Positions 45,714 to 55,413 are shown, numbered from the stretch's first letter. The stretch: 64,000 nt of DNA from Microcoleus sp. FACHB-672 (GCF_014695725.1 NZ_JACJOU010000019.1:62001-126000), one strand, 5' to 3'. A program made the numbers and translations. The notes: a model not told the origin generated them from the sequence alone.

Positions 45714-48131
45714 GTGAAACAGGATCGGGGAATCGGCGGCCTCTTGCTCGGAGGAGCAGTGGTATTAATGGGACAAGCGCCAGTGTGGGCGCAAGCTACC
45801 CAAGTCACAGGTGTGCAGGTTAGGCAAAGCAATCAGGGAATTGAGGTTTTCTTGGAAACTCGGAGCGGCGAACGCCCTCAGATTTTCACGGTAAGCCGGG
45901 GTAACGATCTGGTCGCCGATGTCATCAACACACAGCTTCGCTTACCACAAGGCAATGTTTTTCGTCAAGATAACCCCTATCCTGGCATTGCCTCCGTGGT
46001 CGTCACTCAGCTTGATGCCAATAGCGTTCGGGTGATTGTCGCCGGCACGACTGGCACTCCCTCTGGGCAAATTGCTGGTAGAGACAGTCAGGGAATTCTC
46101 TTTAGCTTCACGCCGGGAGCCGGCGCAGCAGCAGGACGACCTAGCCAAAATGTGCCACCCCCACCACCGGGTCTGCCCTCTATTAACCCAGGGCCAATGG
46201 CTCAAACTCCCCCAGGGCCGGCACCTAATGTTTTGGTTCCCAACCCCGAAGTCACCATTAATGGGGTGCCGGCCACTCCTCCGATGACCAACGTGCCGCC
46301 CGCTGCTGCCGGTCCCAGCGCGGCTCCGCCTTTCTTGCCACGGGCAGTTGCACCACCTGTGGGCGATATTGCAGCGGCAACCACTGATTCAGCGGCTTCG
46401 ACTATCGATTTGGGCAGCAATCAGCGTGTGCCTCGCTTAGTTTTGAAAGACGCGCCGGTTCGCGAGGTGTTGTCACTCTTGGCTAGAGAAGCCGGCTTGA
46501 ACCTCGCCTTTACTGCAGAAGTCCCAGGTGGGCCGGCTACAGGTCAGCCCGCAGGTCAGCCCGCAGCCCCAGGAGGCCAAGCGGCAGCCGGTGCCGGTAT
46601 ACCGACGATTTCACTGGATATTGAAAATGAGTCGGTGCAAGATATCTTTAACTACGTCCTCCGGCTCAGCGGTTTGCAAGCTAACCGAATTGGACGCACA
46701 ATTTTCGTCGGCAGCCGGTTGCCCAACGAGCTGAGCGATGTGGTGATTCGTACCTACCGGCTCAACCAAGTGACAGCCCGACAGGCATCTGGCTTTTTGG
46801 CGAGTATGGGAGCCGAGAGTGCCGTGACCTCCACTCAAGAAGTGACCCAGGTAACGGCTGTTCCCATCCAAGGAACTGATCAGGCAATTACACGAACGAA
46901 CACCACAACTCAAACCACCATTGATACCCTCCGGTTTAATCCGCAAGATTCTCAAGCTGTGCTGCGAGGCTTGCAAGTGCTGGTTGATACACGGCTCAAT
47001 TCCGTCACTTTAGTCGGCCCTCGACGTTTAGTGGAAATGGCGTCCTCTCAATTGGTGCAGCTTGACTTGCGCCGGCGTCAAGTGGCGGTCAATGTCAAAA
47101 TTATTGATGTTAACCTCTCCTCAGTAGAGAACTTCAACAGCAGTTTTTCTTTTGGAATTGGTGACACTTTCTTTGTCAACGATAACGGGGCTGCAGCCGT
47201 CAACTTTGGGGGGATCAACCCACCGCGTGGAGCAACTATCACCGACAGCATAACGAATCCGCCTATTGTTCCCAATCCCCTTAGGGAAGAAGCGCCTTTT
47301 TTTGATACACGCGGTACGATTAATGTCCCGTTCACCGGCAATCCTAATGGGGTTTCCCTAGACCCCCGTCCGCCTGTATCGCGAGATCCTCTAGACGTAG
47401 GTCTTCGAGATTACACGCCTGCTACAAGGGATGCACAGGGAAATGTTACGGCTGCTGGCTCAGCGACTTTTAGCTTATTTCCTTTTATCCAATACCCCAA
47501 AAGGTTTCTATCCCTGCTGCAAGCTCAAGTGGTCAGTGGCAATGCGAAGATACTGACTGACCCGACATTAGTAGTTCAAGAAGGGGAAACCGCTACTGTC
47601 AACCTCACTCAAGATGTAATCAGCAACATCGAGATCGAGAGAGAAGCCTCTGAAGGTCTAACAACAAGCACAACGACAGCAGAACTTGCGAAGGCCGGTT
47701 TAATTCTCGGTATCAGAATTGACCGCATTGACGATAACGGTTTTATCACGTTAAACGTCACGCCCAAGGTAACATCCGTTGGGGCGCAACAAGAGTTTGA
47801 AGACACCACCATTTCTTTACTGGCGGAACGCTCTCTTAGTTCGGGAGCGATTCGGTTGCGAGATGGCCAGACTTTAATCCTCTCCGGTATTATTCAAGAA
47901 CAAGACCGGGTTACCGCTACAAAAATCCCCCTCTTGGGCGATCTGCCAATTATCGGTGCTTTATTTAGAAGTACTGAGAGAGACAATGAACGGGCTGAGG
48001 TGATTGTGGTGCTGACACCGCAGATTATGGATGACTCTGAACTCTCGCCGTTTGGCTATGGCTACACTCCAGGCCCAGATGTGCGTCCGCTGATTCAACG
48101 GCAGATGCTCCCTGAGGGCAATTCTCGGTAA
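45714..48131 (+). CDS. pilQ: Type IV pilus secretin PilQ
   Basis: An 805-residue outer-membrane secretin through which the pilus emerges. A signal peptide ends near residue 28 (APVWAQA). An N-terminal AMIN domain (VTGVQVRQSNQGIEVFLETR) binds peptidoglycan. A Pro/Gly-rich linker follows, then secretin N-domains (LVLKDAPVREVLSLLAREAGLN) and the C-terminal secretin domain with VVQEGETATVNLTQDVIS and LRDGQTLILSGIIQEQD, ending GYGYTPGPDV. GTG start with GAGGAGAG upstream. Last gene of the operon, closed by a strong terminator at 48177-48205. Confidence 0.96.
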   Translation: MKQDRGIGGLLLGGAVVLMGQAPVWAQATQVTGVQVRQSNQGIEVFLETRSGERPQIFTVSRGNDLVADVINTQLRLPQGNVFRQDNPYPGIASVVVTQLDANSVRVIVAGTTGTPSGQIAGRDSQGILFSFTPGAGAAAGRPSQNVPPPPPGLPSINPGPMAQTPPGPAPNVLVPNPEVTINGVPATPPMTNVPPAAAGPSAAPPFLPRAVAPPVGDIAAATTDSAASTIDLGSNQRVPRLVLKDAPVREVLSLLAREAGLNLAFTAEVPGGPATGQPAGQPAAPGGQAAAGAGIPTISLDIENESVQDIFNYVLRLSGLQANRIGRTIFVGSRLPNELSDVVIRTYRLNQVTARQASGFLASMGAESAVTSTQEVTQVTAVPIQGTDQAITRTNTTTQTTIDTLRFNPQDSQAVLRGLQVLVDTRLNSVTLVGPRRLVEMASSQLVQLDLRRRQVAVNVKIIDVNLSSVENFNSSFSFGIGDTFFVNDNGAAAVNFGGINPPRGATITDSITNPPIVPNPLREEAPFFDTRGTINVPFTGNPNGVSLDPRPPVSRDPLDVGLRDYTPATRDAQGNVTAAGSATFSLFPFIQYPKRFLSLLQAQVVSGNAKILTDPTLVVQEGETATVNLTQDVISNIEIEREASEGLTTSTTTAELAKAGLILGIRIDRIDDNGFITLNVTPKVTSVGAQQEFEDTTISLLAERSLSSGAIRLRDGQTLILSGIIQEQDRVTATKIPLLGDLPIIGALFRSTERDNERAEVIVVLTPQIMDDSELSPFGYGYTPGPDVRPLIQRQMLPEGNSR

Positions 48132-48142
48132 ATACAGGTTCA

Positions 48143-48163
48143 AGAGAGAAACGTATTCTCTCT
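48143..48163 (+). terminator. First hairpin downstream of pilQ
   Basis: AGAGAGAA 48143-48150 pairs with TTCTCTCT 48156-48163 around a 5-base loop, 12 bases after the pilQ stop. It precedes the main terminator and may protect the mRNA end. Confidence 0.5.
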
Positions 48164-48176
48164 TTATAGTTTTGTG

Positions 48177-48205
48177 CCCCTGTTTCAACTAAAACAGGGG
48201 TTTTT
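48177..48205 (+). terminator. Rho-independent terminator of the pilMNOQ operon
   Basis: CCCCTGTTT 48177-48185 and AAACAGGGG 48192-48200 form a 9-bp stem with a 6-base loop, followed directly by TTTTT at 48201-48205 and then a further T-run at 48208-48213. Confidence 0.88.
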
Positions 48206-48810
48206 GCTTTTTTGAGCAAGACGAGGTTGAGTTTTTGGCCGGCATTAGGGGATTTAGCAATCTTGATCGGGCCACGGCGGAATTTACAAAATGTCTTGTT
48301 GGTCAGCTTAATGGTGAAAAGCACGCTTGGCGAGCCAGATTCGTGCAAAATCAGCTTTTTAAGATTTGCTGATTGCCGGCACTCGGTTTCTAGAATTTTA
48401 GACAAGGAAGTTTTTTATTTTAAATAATGGAATTGAAATAATTATTTATAACCTGTAAATCTTGATTTATAAGCATTTTATTATTGTTTTTATGATTTTA
48501 AACTTTGCAAGACTATAGCAAAATTCTAGAAAAATAAAATAGGTATTTATTCTGGTTTGCCAGAAAAGATCGGGTTCGGTGAAGCGACAAAGCGGCTTGA
48601 AATTGGCAAAAAAATACTCAGATCCACATAAATTAAAGGTTTCAGGCTTCCATATCAGGCTTGCACCCTTTAGAATATTGCAGTGAAAACTAGAGTCTGT
48701 GGGATTTTCAGCGATTTTTAGCAAGTCCCGCCAAGACTTCTTCTCGGATCTCACTTTTGAGATCGCCCAGTGATGTTTAATACGTTCTACAAACGCTAAG
48801 GATCTTTGAA

Positions 48811-49089
48811 ATGAACAAAGGCGAATTAGTTGACGTTGTGGCTGAAAAAGCCAGTGTGACTAAGAAACAGGCCGATGCTGTACTCACAGCAGCCCTGGAA
48901 GCGATTATGGAAGCCGTTTCCGAAGGGGACAAAGTGACATTGGTCGGCTTTGGCTCGTTTGAATCTCGCGAACGCAAAGCCCGCGAAGGTCGCAACCCCA
49001 AAACCGGCGACAAAATGGAAATCCCGGCAACGAGGGTGCCTGCCTTCTCTGCCGGCAAGTTGTTCAAGGAGAAGGTTGCGCCCGAATAA
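48811..49089 (+). CDS. hup: DNA-binding protein HU
   Basis: A 92-residue histone-like protein that bends DNA as a dimer and organises the nucleoid. It has MNKGELVDVVAEKASVTKKQ, the VTLVGFGSFESRERKAREGR segment and the flexible arm RNPKTGDKMEIPATRVPAF, then the ending SAGKLFKEKV. All are classical HU/IHF features, and length is normal. ATG 48811 has AAGGAT 8 bases upstream. The cobD-like gene begins 27 bases after the stop and could share the transcript. Confidence 0.97.
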   Translation: MNKGELVDVVAEKASVTKKQADAVLTAALEAIMEAVSEGDKVTLVGFGSFESRERKAREGRNPKTGDKMEIPATRVPAFSAGKLFKEKVAPE

Positions 49090-49116
49090 TCGTTTCTCTA
49101 AGGCAAGAACCAAACC

Positions 49117-50202
49117 TTGAAGCAACCGGCACATGGGGGGAATTTAGCTTGGGCAGCGGCAATAGCCGGCTGCCCCCCTTCAGCCATTCTTGATTTTTCT
49201 GCCAGTATCAATCCCTTGGGTCCTCCCAGTAGCGCAATATCGGCGATTCAAACCCATATCAGCGAGCTGAGAGCTTATCCTGACCCGGATTATCACGAAC
49301 TACGGACAGCCTTGGCTCAGATGCACCAGCTTAGCCCTGAGTGGATTCTTCCCGGTAATGGCTCGGCAGAGTTATTAACTCTAGCCGGCAGGGATTTCTC
49401 GCAACTGGCAGAGACTTATTTGCTCACACCGGCATTTGGTGACTACAGGCGGGCACTCAACGCATTTGATGTGAATGTGCTTGAGTGTCCTTTGTCATTC
49501 GTCAGAGAGCAGTGGTCATTTGTTTTGAGTCAATCCCAAGGGACGCAAAACAAAGGACTTTTACTCAATAACCCGCACAACCCCACCGGCACCCTGTTCC
49601 AGAAAGAAACGATTCTGCCCTACTTAGAGCAATTTGCTTTGGTGGTGGTGGATGAAGCTTTTATGGATTTTCTGCCGGCAGACCGGCAGCAGAGTTTAGT
49701 GCCGGTGGTGCGGGATTATCCCAACTTAGTGATTCTGCGATCACTGACTAAATTCTATAGCCTGCCCGGACTTCGCTTGGGTTATGCAGTAGCGCATCCA
49801 GAGCATTTACGCAAGTGGAAGTTTTGGCGAGATCCGTGGCCGGTCAATGTTTTAGCAGCCGCTGCAGGTATAGCTATGGTCCAAGATACCCACTTTCAGC
49901 AAAAAACCTGGGATTGGTTGCCATCGGCACGAACCCAACTATTTGAGGAACTGGCAAAAATACCCGGTTTACAACCTCATGCCGGTGCCGCCAACTTCTT
50001 ACTCGTAGAGTCCGAGCAGCCAACTTCCTGGCTGCAACAAACATTACTCAAGCGCAAACAAATTCTAATCCGCGACTGCCTCAGCTTTCCCGAATTGGGC
50101 GAACGTTACTTTCGGGTTGCCGTTCGCTTAGAATCTGAAAACCAACGTTTACTAGAAGGACTAGCAGAAATCCTGTCAGAAAAAGACAAGCCTGAAGAGT
50201 GA
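49117..50202 (+). CDS. cobD: CobD-like threonine-phosphate decarboxylase / histidinol-phosphate aminotransferase family
   Basis: A 361-residue fold-type I PLP enzyme. The N-terminal HGGNLAWAAAIAG and ILDFSASINPLGPPSS are characteristic of L-threonine O-3-phosphate decarboxylase CobD, which makes the aminopropanol side arm of cobalamin. The rest has NNPHNPTGTL, DEAFMDFLP and the PLP lysine in LRSLTKFYSLPGLRLGY. It could also act as an aminotransferase, as the family is close to HisC. TTG start at 49117 (MKQPAHGGN) without a good ribosome-binding site. It is close behind HU; the CobO-like gene lies 5 kb away. Confidence 0.82.
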   Translation: MKQPAHGGNLAWAAAIAGCPPSAILDFSASINPLGPPSSAISAIQTHISELRAYPDPDYHELRTALAQMHQLSPEWILPGNGSAELLTLAGRDFSQLAETYLLTPAFGDYRRALNAFDVNVLECPLSFVREQWSFVLSQSQGTQNKGLLLNNPHNPTGTLFQKETILPYLEQFALVVVDEAFMDFLPADRQQSLVPVVRDYPNLVILRSLTKFYSLPGLRLGYAVAHPEHLRKWKFWRDPWPVNVLAAAAGIAMVQDTHFQQKTWDWLPSARTQLFEELAKIPGLQPHAGAANFLLVESEQPTSWLQQTLLKRKQILIRDCLSFPELGERYFRVAVRLESENQRLLEGLAEILSEKDKPEE

Positions 50203-50466
50203 GAAGATAGAAAAGACATTCTATACTGTACATTTACTCTATAAAAAAATTTCTATCGTATCCATTCAAATTGAACAGACTTACGACAAAACGAGAGAAC
50301 CATCTGTGTTTATCTGTGGACGCAGGTGGAACTTGAATGACAAGCAAAGCACATTCCAGTTTCACCTGTGGAATCTGTGGTTAAAAATAAAATTTTTGCA
50401 TTTTTTACAAATAAAAGATAGAAAACAAAATTTCAAATTATTTTCATAAATTTGTAGGGTTCAAAC
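50203..50466. other. Spacer before the flavoprotein gene with ATCTGTG repeats
   Basis: The stretch 50302-50385 contains repeated CATCTGTGTTTATCTGTGG and CACCTGTGGAATCTGTGG motifs, a dispersed type of spacer repeat. No gene. Confidence 0.45.
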
Positions 50467-51906
50467 ATGGCAGTTGACTACGACTTAGTAATCATTGGCA
50501 ACACTCCTGTTGGCTTTTATGCCGCAGCCAAAGCCGCATCCCTTAAAGCGAGAGTTGCCTTAGTCGCACCCGAACCCTTAGTGAATGCCGGCACACATAG
50601 CAAAGCATTAACCCAAATCAGCCGCATCGCTCAGCAAATGAAGGGGGCACATCAATTTGGCATCTACTGCGACGCTGATGAACAGACACAGGCATACCCG
50701 CAAATTTCAGTAAAATTTAACGAAGCTATGCAATGGTGTGTCGGCGTTGTTTCTAACTTAGAAGCGCAGCAATCGCCCGCAGTCTTGTCTTCTTTAGGCG
50801 TTGATTTCATTACCGGTGCCGGTCAATTTTATCCCAAGCCTCACCTCGGTTTTGAAGTTAAAGATCGACGACTCCGCGCCCGTGCTTACCTACTTGCCAC
50901 CGGCACTCGATCAGCAATTCCAGAAATTGACGGATTGGAAGCAACCGGCTACCTTACTGCCCAGACAATTAGCCAGTTTGCTAACATCAATCCCCAGCCT
51001 CAAAGCTTAATGGTAATTGGTGCTAATCCCACTGCAATCGAACTCGCTCAAACATTTGTGCGATTAGGAAAAACTGTCACCTTAGCAGTCAGAAGCCCTT
51101 ATATTTTACCCCAAGAAGATTCAGAGGCGGCACAGCTGATCGAGGCACAGCTTGAAGCGGAGGGAGTGCGTATCCTCACGAAAACTGAGGTGACTCAAGC
51201 CAAATCCATCGACGGTAAAAAATGGGTTCAAGCCGGCAACCAAGCCATTGAAGTGGATGAAATTTTGCTGGCTGCCGGTGAGCAGCCAAATCTGGACTCG
51301 TTAAATTTAGAATCAGTTGGGGTAAAATGGCACCTACGGGGCATTGAGCTGAGCGAAAAACTGCAAACGACGAATCCCCGCATCTTTGCCTGTGGGTACA
51401 ATCTCGCTCATCTGGGGAATTATGAAGCTGATATTGCGCTAAAGAATGCACTATTTTTGCCGGTTTTTAAGGCAGATTATGGCGGGATTTCTAGCGGAAT
51501 TTTCAGCGATCCCCAACTAGCGCGGGTTGGAATCTCAGAAGCGCAAGCAAGAAGCCTGTATCGGAAGGATGTTTTGGTGTTGCGGCAGTATTTGAAGACG
51601 GTTGCCGGAGCGCAGATGCAGGGAGAAACGACAGGATTGTGTAAAATTATTGTTCGGGGCAATGGCGAGATTCTCGGCGCTTCTATTGTCGCGCCCAATG
51701 CCGATGAGCTAATTTATACGATTGCGCTAGCGATGCGACAGAAGATTAAGGTGGAAAAGCTAAAACTGCCGGCAATTTGGCCCAGTTTATCAGAAATTAC
51801 TGGTAATACGGCTGGGGAGTGGAACCGGCAGCGTCTCAGCCGTAATGAGCGTTTGCAAGATTTTCTGGAAGGTTTGTTTAATTGGCGTCGAGGCCGATTT
51901 AAATAG
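50467..51906 (+). CDS. Lipoamide-dehydrogenase-like flavoprotein lacking the redox disulfide
   Basis: A 479-residue member of the class I pyridine nucleotide-disulfide oxidoreductase family. An FAD-binding Rossmann start (YDLVIIGNTPVGFYAA), LLATGTRSAIP, a second NAD(P) Rossmann (SLMVIGANPTAIELAQTFV), IFACGYN and the C-terminal dimerisation domain are present. However, the active site is altered: where relatives read GGT-CxxxxC-IPSKAL this one reads AGTHSKAL, so both cysteines are gone, and the C-terminal HxHP-TLSE is WPSLSE preceded by AI, so the His base is lost. Thus it cannot act as a dithiol reductase; it may be an NAD(P)H-quinone or other flavin reductase. ATG start at 50467. Confidence 0.85.
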   Translation: MAVDYDLVIIGNTPVGFYAAAKAASLKARVALVAPEPLVNAGTHSKALTQISRIAQQMKGAHQFGIYCDADEQTQAYPQISVKFNEAMQWCVGVVSNLEAQQSPAVLSSLGVDFITGAGQFYPKPHLGFEVKDRRLRARAYLLATGTRSAIPEIDGLEATGYLTAQTISQFANINPQPQSLMVIGANPTAIELAQTFVRLGKTVTLAVRSPYILPQEDSEAAQLIEAQLEAEGVRILTKTEVTQAKSIDGKKWVQAGNQAIEVDEILLAAGEQPNLDSLNLESVGVKWHLRGIELSEKLQTTNPRIFACGYNLAHLGNYEADIALKNALFLPVFKADYGGISSGIFSDPQLARVGISEAQARSLYRKDVLVLRQYLKTVAGAQMQGETTGLCKIIVRGNGEILGASIVAPNADELIYTIALAMRQKIKVEKLKLPAIWPSLSEITGNTAGEWNRQRLSRNERLQDFLEGLFNWRRGRFK

Positions 51907-52012
51907 ATAAGTCTAGACTAAATAGATTGTGGCATTTTCTGAGAAAATATTTTAGAAGGCTCACAAATACCAAAAAATAGTGTGAGCGCGGTTAATTAAT
52001 TGCGAACGTCTA

Positions 52013-52735
52013 ATGGATCGATTCCGAGTTGAAGTTATTTCTAAAACATTAAATCCCCAACAGGTGGTTTATGGTGCCCTCCATCAAGATTATAGTGAGG
52101 GGTTTGTGTTTGACGATCGCGAATCGTGGCCGGCTGAGTCAAAATGTGGCGAACTTATTGTTAAGCGTCTTTTAGCCGGCGAACGTGGGCATTTTGGGCC
52201 AATAGAACACGTTCAAATTGTGTTTAATTGTGGCTATTTTCCTCACAGTGTCATGCAGCAGGTACGGACACATCGTGTGGGAATTTCTTTCGATGTTCAA
52301 TCTAACCGCTACACCGGCAATCGCATTGCTCAAGCTGCTCAAGGTTTAAAAGATATCGAAGATGTGTTTTATTTACGTCCTGTCGGTCATTATCTGGATC
52401 GGCAGGGAAAACGTTATGACTACACTCAGGAAATGCGAGAAAAAGACTTATCTTGGTGTATTGAAGCAGCAAAACGCTATCAGCAACTTCTTGAGCAAGG
52501 AGTTTCTGAAGAACACGCAAGAGGAATTATTCCTTTTGATGTCCGACAGCATTTTGTGGTATCTTTTAACGCGCGATCTTTAATGCATTTGCTTGACCTA
52601 AGAGCTAAACCAGATGCTCAGTTAGAATGTCAAAAACTGTGCGATCTAATTATGCCTCATTTCAAGGAATGGATGCCTGAATTAGCAGAATGGTATGAGA
52701 AATCTAGGCTAAAGAAAGCGCGATTAGCTCCTTGA
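52013..52735 (+). CDS. thyX: FAD-dependent thymidylate synthase
   Basis: Methylates dUMP to dTMP with methylene-tetrahydrofolate and FADH2. The 240-residue protein has the ThyX signature region QVRTHRVGISFDVQSNRYTG split by the binding helix, with the conserved R-x-H-R, Ser and R-Y, followed later by RGIIPFDVRQHFVVSFNARS and LLDLRAKPDAQLECQ. Length is normal. ATG start at 52013. It is convergent with dcd (42 bases between stops), which supplies dUTP from dCTP, so both work in dTMP formation. Confidence 0.95.
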   Translation: MDRFRVEVISKTLNPQQVVYGALHQDYSEGFVFDDRESWPAESKCGELIVKRLLAGERGHFGPIEHVQIVFNCGYFPHSVMQQVRTHRVGISFDVQSNRYTGNRIAQAAQGLKDIEDVFYLRPVGHYLDRQGKRYDYTQEMREKDLSWCIEAAKRYQQLLEQGVSEEHARGIIPFDVRQHFVVSFNARSLMHLLDLRAKPDAQLECQKLCDLIMPHFKEWMPELAEWYEKSRLKKARLAP

Positions 52736-52777
52736 CAACTGTCTAATCACGCTCATTCTTAAGGAGTGTTATTCCAC

Positions 52778-53359
52778 TTAAACTCTGGGTAAAGTCACCA
52801 TCTCGGATTGATCTTGATATTTACCCTGACGAGTTTCATAGCTGATCGAACACGGTTCTCCTTCAAAAAATAGCAATTGCACCACGCCTTCATTGGCATA
52901 AATTCGACAATCAGCACTTGAAGAATTAGAAAACTCTAGGGTTAAATGACCCCGCCATGCTGCTTCTGCCGGCGTTATATTTGCGATAATTCCACAACGC
53001 GCGTAAGAGCTTTTACCGATACAAACCACTGTAATAGTGTCGGGAATTGCTAGTCTTTCCAGTGCAACTCCCAAACCGTAAGAGTGTGCCGGCAGCACAA
53101 AATAGCTGCCGTTTTTATCTGTATAAAGCTTCGTTGGTTCTAAATTTTCAGGATTAAAGTTTTTAGGATCAACAACGGTTCCCGGAATGTGACGAAAAAT
53201 TCGGAATTCAACGGGAGATAGCCTGATATCATAACCAAAGCTACTCAGACCGAATGAAATAACGGGTAGCTCCTCATTGCGTCGAACTAATTTAGACTCA
53301 AAGGGAGAAATCATGCCTTTCTCTGCCATTCGAGCAATCCAAATATCGTTTTTAATCAT
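52778..53359 (-). CDS. dcd: dCTP deaminase
   Basis: Deaminates dCTP to dUTP, the main route to dUMP. From ATG 53359 the protein is MIKNDIWIARMAEKGMISPF... with 193 residues, the normal size. The open frame extends to an ATG at 53434, which would add 25 residues absent from homologues. The catalytic segment is VCIGKSSYARCGIIANITPAE (in two parts) with the key Glu in PAE, then WRGHLTLEFSNSS and the ending SYETRQGKYQDQ. The family also includes bifunctional dCTP deaminase/dUTPase forms. No strong ribosome-binding site separates the starts. Confidence 0.92.
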   Translation of the reverse strand: MIKNDIWIARMAEKGMISPFESKLVRRNEELPVISFGLSSFGYDIRLSPVEFRIFRHIPGTVVDPKNFNPENLEPTKLYTDKNGSYFVLPAHSYGLGVALERLAIPDTITVVCIGKSSYARCGIIANITPAEAAWRGHLTLEFSNSSSADCRIYANEGVVQLLFFEGEPCSISYETRQGKYQDQSEMVTLPRV

Positions 53360-53672
53360 CTGTATTTGCTTATAACCGGCAACTCCGGCGAATTTCAGTA
53401 TTTGAACCGCAACTTCTAAAATTGCTTGCGGCATTTATAGCCGGCTCAATATCATAACAATAAATTGGCACTGTTTGTTAATCTTGCTTAACAATCACTG
53501 GCAGTTAAGAACCAATAAATATGCGCTGCCGGTGGCAAAGACTAAGTAGAGACATCTACTCACTGTAAACCTTAGGAAGATTGCTATCTTGGACTGAACA
53601 CGAAGGCAGCCGGAAATGCCATCCCATCCCGTGTTGTAAATCCTGTAGTGCACTTCTATTCAAGAGGATACG
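53360..53672. other. Divergent spacer between dcd and the VWA gene
   Basis: Probably promoters for both genes. The 75 bases next to dcd could be an N-terminal extension of it. No hairpin or RNA gene recognised. Confidence 0.4.
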
Positions 53673-55373
53673 ATGAAAACACAAATTACCGGCCTAGTGA
53701 AACACTCGAAAATCATATTGCTCGCCGGCTGTATTTCTTTCCTGATGTTAGCAGCCTGTGGCCCAATGAGGGAAGGGCCAACCACCTCAAGTGCGCCTGC
53801 CGGCAGTGCACCGCCGCCACCACCTCCCGCACAGACGCCGGTAACCGCACAAAAAGCTGCAATCCCAACATCTGGAACCTCTGTAGGAAGGGTAAGGGGG
53901 GGAAGCTTTTCCCCAAAACAAAATCAAGCACAACCGGCACTCGTCAACACAGAAAACTACAACCGCATTGAAGATAAACCATTTCAGGTTGTTAATAATA
54001 GCCCACTATCCACATTTTCTATCGATGTAGATACGGCATCCTATAGTAATATTCGACGGTTTATTAATCAAGGTCAACTTCCGCCGCCAGACGCCGTCAG
54101 AATTGAAGAATTGATTAATTATTTCACCTACGATTATCCTCAACCTAAAAATGAACAACCCTTTTCTATCACGACAGAAATTTCTCAAGCGCCTTGGAAC
54201 CCTACCCACAAGCTAGTTCAAGTTGGGTTACAAGGAAAACGCATTTCTACTGAAAATTTACCTCCGAGCAATCTTGTCTTTCTTGTAGATGTTTCTGGCT
54301 CAATGAATAACCAGAATAAGCTACCGTTGCTAAAATCAGCTTTGCAGTTGCTGGTTAACGAGCTATCTGAAAAAGACCGCGTTTCAATTGTTGTGTATGC
54401 TGGAGCTGCCGGCTTAGTTTTACCTCCAACTCCGGGCAACCAAAAAGACAAGATACTACAGGCAATTGACAAGTTAGAGGCAGGCGGTTCGACTGCCGGC
54501 GGCGAAGGCATTCAACTTGCCTATCAAGTTGCCCGAAACAGTTTTCTAAAATCTGGCAATAATCGCATCATCATGGCAAGCGATGGGGATTTTAATGTTG
54601 GGGTTTCCAGCGATGCCGAATTAGTGCGTCTGATAGAGGATTATCGGAAGCGAGATATATTTCTGACAATTCTTGGATTTGGCATGGGGAATCTAAAAGA
54701 CTCTAAGATGGAGCAGTTGGCAAATAAAGGCAATGGAAATTACGCTTATATCGATAACCTTTTAGAAGCCAAAAAAGTTCTGGTTACGGAGATGGGCGCA
54801 ACGCTATTAACAATTGCTAAGGACGTAAAGATTCAAGTCGAATTTAATCCCGCTAAAGTTCAAGCGTACCGTTTAATTGGGTATGAAAACCGGCTGCTAC
54901 AAAGTCAAGATTTCAATGATGACAAAAAAGATGCGGGAGAGTTGGGCGCAGGGCATTCGGTAACAGCGTTATATGAAATTATTCCGACTGGGGTAAAAAG
55001 TGATATCCAATTACCGGCTGTTGATGACTTGCGATATCAACAAAAAAGTAATGTAGAACCGGCTGCTTATAAAAGTGATGAACTGATGCTAGTTAAATTA
55101 CGTTACAAAGCGCCTAAAGCGGAAACTTCCCAGCTAATCTCACAGCCATTAGTTGACCGAGGCGTCAAATTAGAGAATGCCTCAAATAACTTGAAATTTT
55201 CTGCAGCAGTTGCCTCATTTGGTATGGTTTTGCGGGATTCTCAATACAAAGGAACGGCAAATTTTGATCAAGTTTTAAGTCTTGCCAAGCAATCGAAGGG
55301 TACAGACTTGGAAGGCTATCGAACCGAATTTATCCGTTTAGTTGAAAAGAGCAAATCTCTAGCTGGAAAATAA
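53673..55373 (+). CDS. VWA-domain lipoprotein (YfbK-like)
   Basis: A 566-residue protein. The lipobox LAAC with Cys29 predicts a lipoprotein. A Pro-rich linker precedes a VWA_N domain (STFSIDVDTASYSNIRRFIN, RIEELINYFTYDYP), a von Willebrand factor A domain from ~200 (VFLVDVSGSMNNQNKL, the D-x-S-x-S metal site MIDAS, and ASDGDFNVGVSSD), and a C-terminal DUF3520 domain (YKAPKAETSQLISQPL). VWA domains bind divalent metal and protein partners. The partner is unknown; the flanking hairpins suggest it is transcribed alone. ATG 53673 with GAGG 5 bases upstream. Confidence 0.9.
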   Translation: MKTQITGLVKHSKIILLAGCISFLMLAACGPMREGPTTSSAPAGSAPPPPPPAQTPVTAQKAAIPTSGTSVGRVRGGSFSPKQNQAQPALVNTENYNRIEDKPFQVVNNSPLSTFSIDVDTASYSNIRRFINQGQLPPPDAVRIEELINYFTYDYPQPKNEQPFSITTEISQAPWNPTHKLVQVGLQGKRISTENLPPSNLVFLVDVSGSMNNQNKLPLLKSALQLLVNELSEKDRVSIVVYAGAAGLVLPPTPGNQKDKILQAIDKLEAGGSTAGGEGIQLAYQVARNSFLKSGNNRIIMASDGDFNVGVSSDAELVRLIEDYRKRDIFLTILGFGMGNLKDSKMEQLANKGNGNYAYIDNLLEAKKVLVTEMGATLLTIAKDVKIQVEFNPAKVQAYRLIGYENRLLQSQDFNDDKKDAGELGAGHSVTALYEIIPTGVKSDIQLPAVDDLRYQQKSNVEPAAYKSDELMLVKLRYKAPKAETSQLISQPLVDRGVKLENASNNLKFSAAVASFGMVLRDSQYKGTANFDQVLSLAKQSKGTDLEGYRTEFIRLVEKSKSLAGK

Positions 55374-55413
55374 TAAATCTTTTGCAAAAGTCGAAACTTT
55401 TTTACCGAAATCT

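Larger units (their letters stand above)
48132..48810. other. Spacer between pilQ and hup
   Basis: Contains two hairpins right after pilQ and an AT-rich stretch at 48420-48560. Short open frames exist on both strands but none has a ribosome-binding site or protein-like composition strong enough to call. AAGGATC precedes the HU start. Confidence 0.5.

Noticed and set aside
48025-48405. 126-codon frame on the minus strand after pilQ
   Set aside because: It runs through the end of pilQ and its terminator hairpins and has no ribosome-binding site, so it is most likely a shadow frame.
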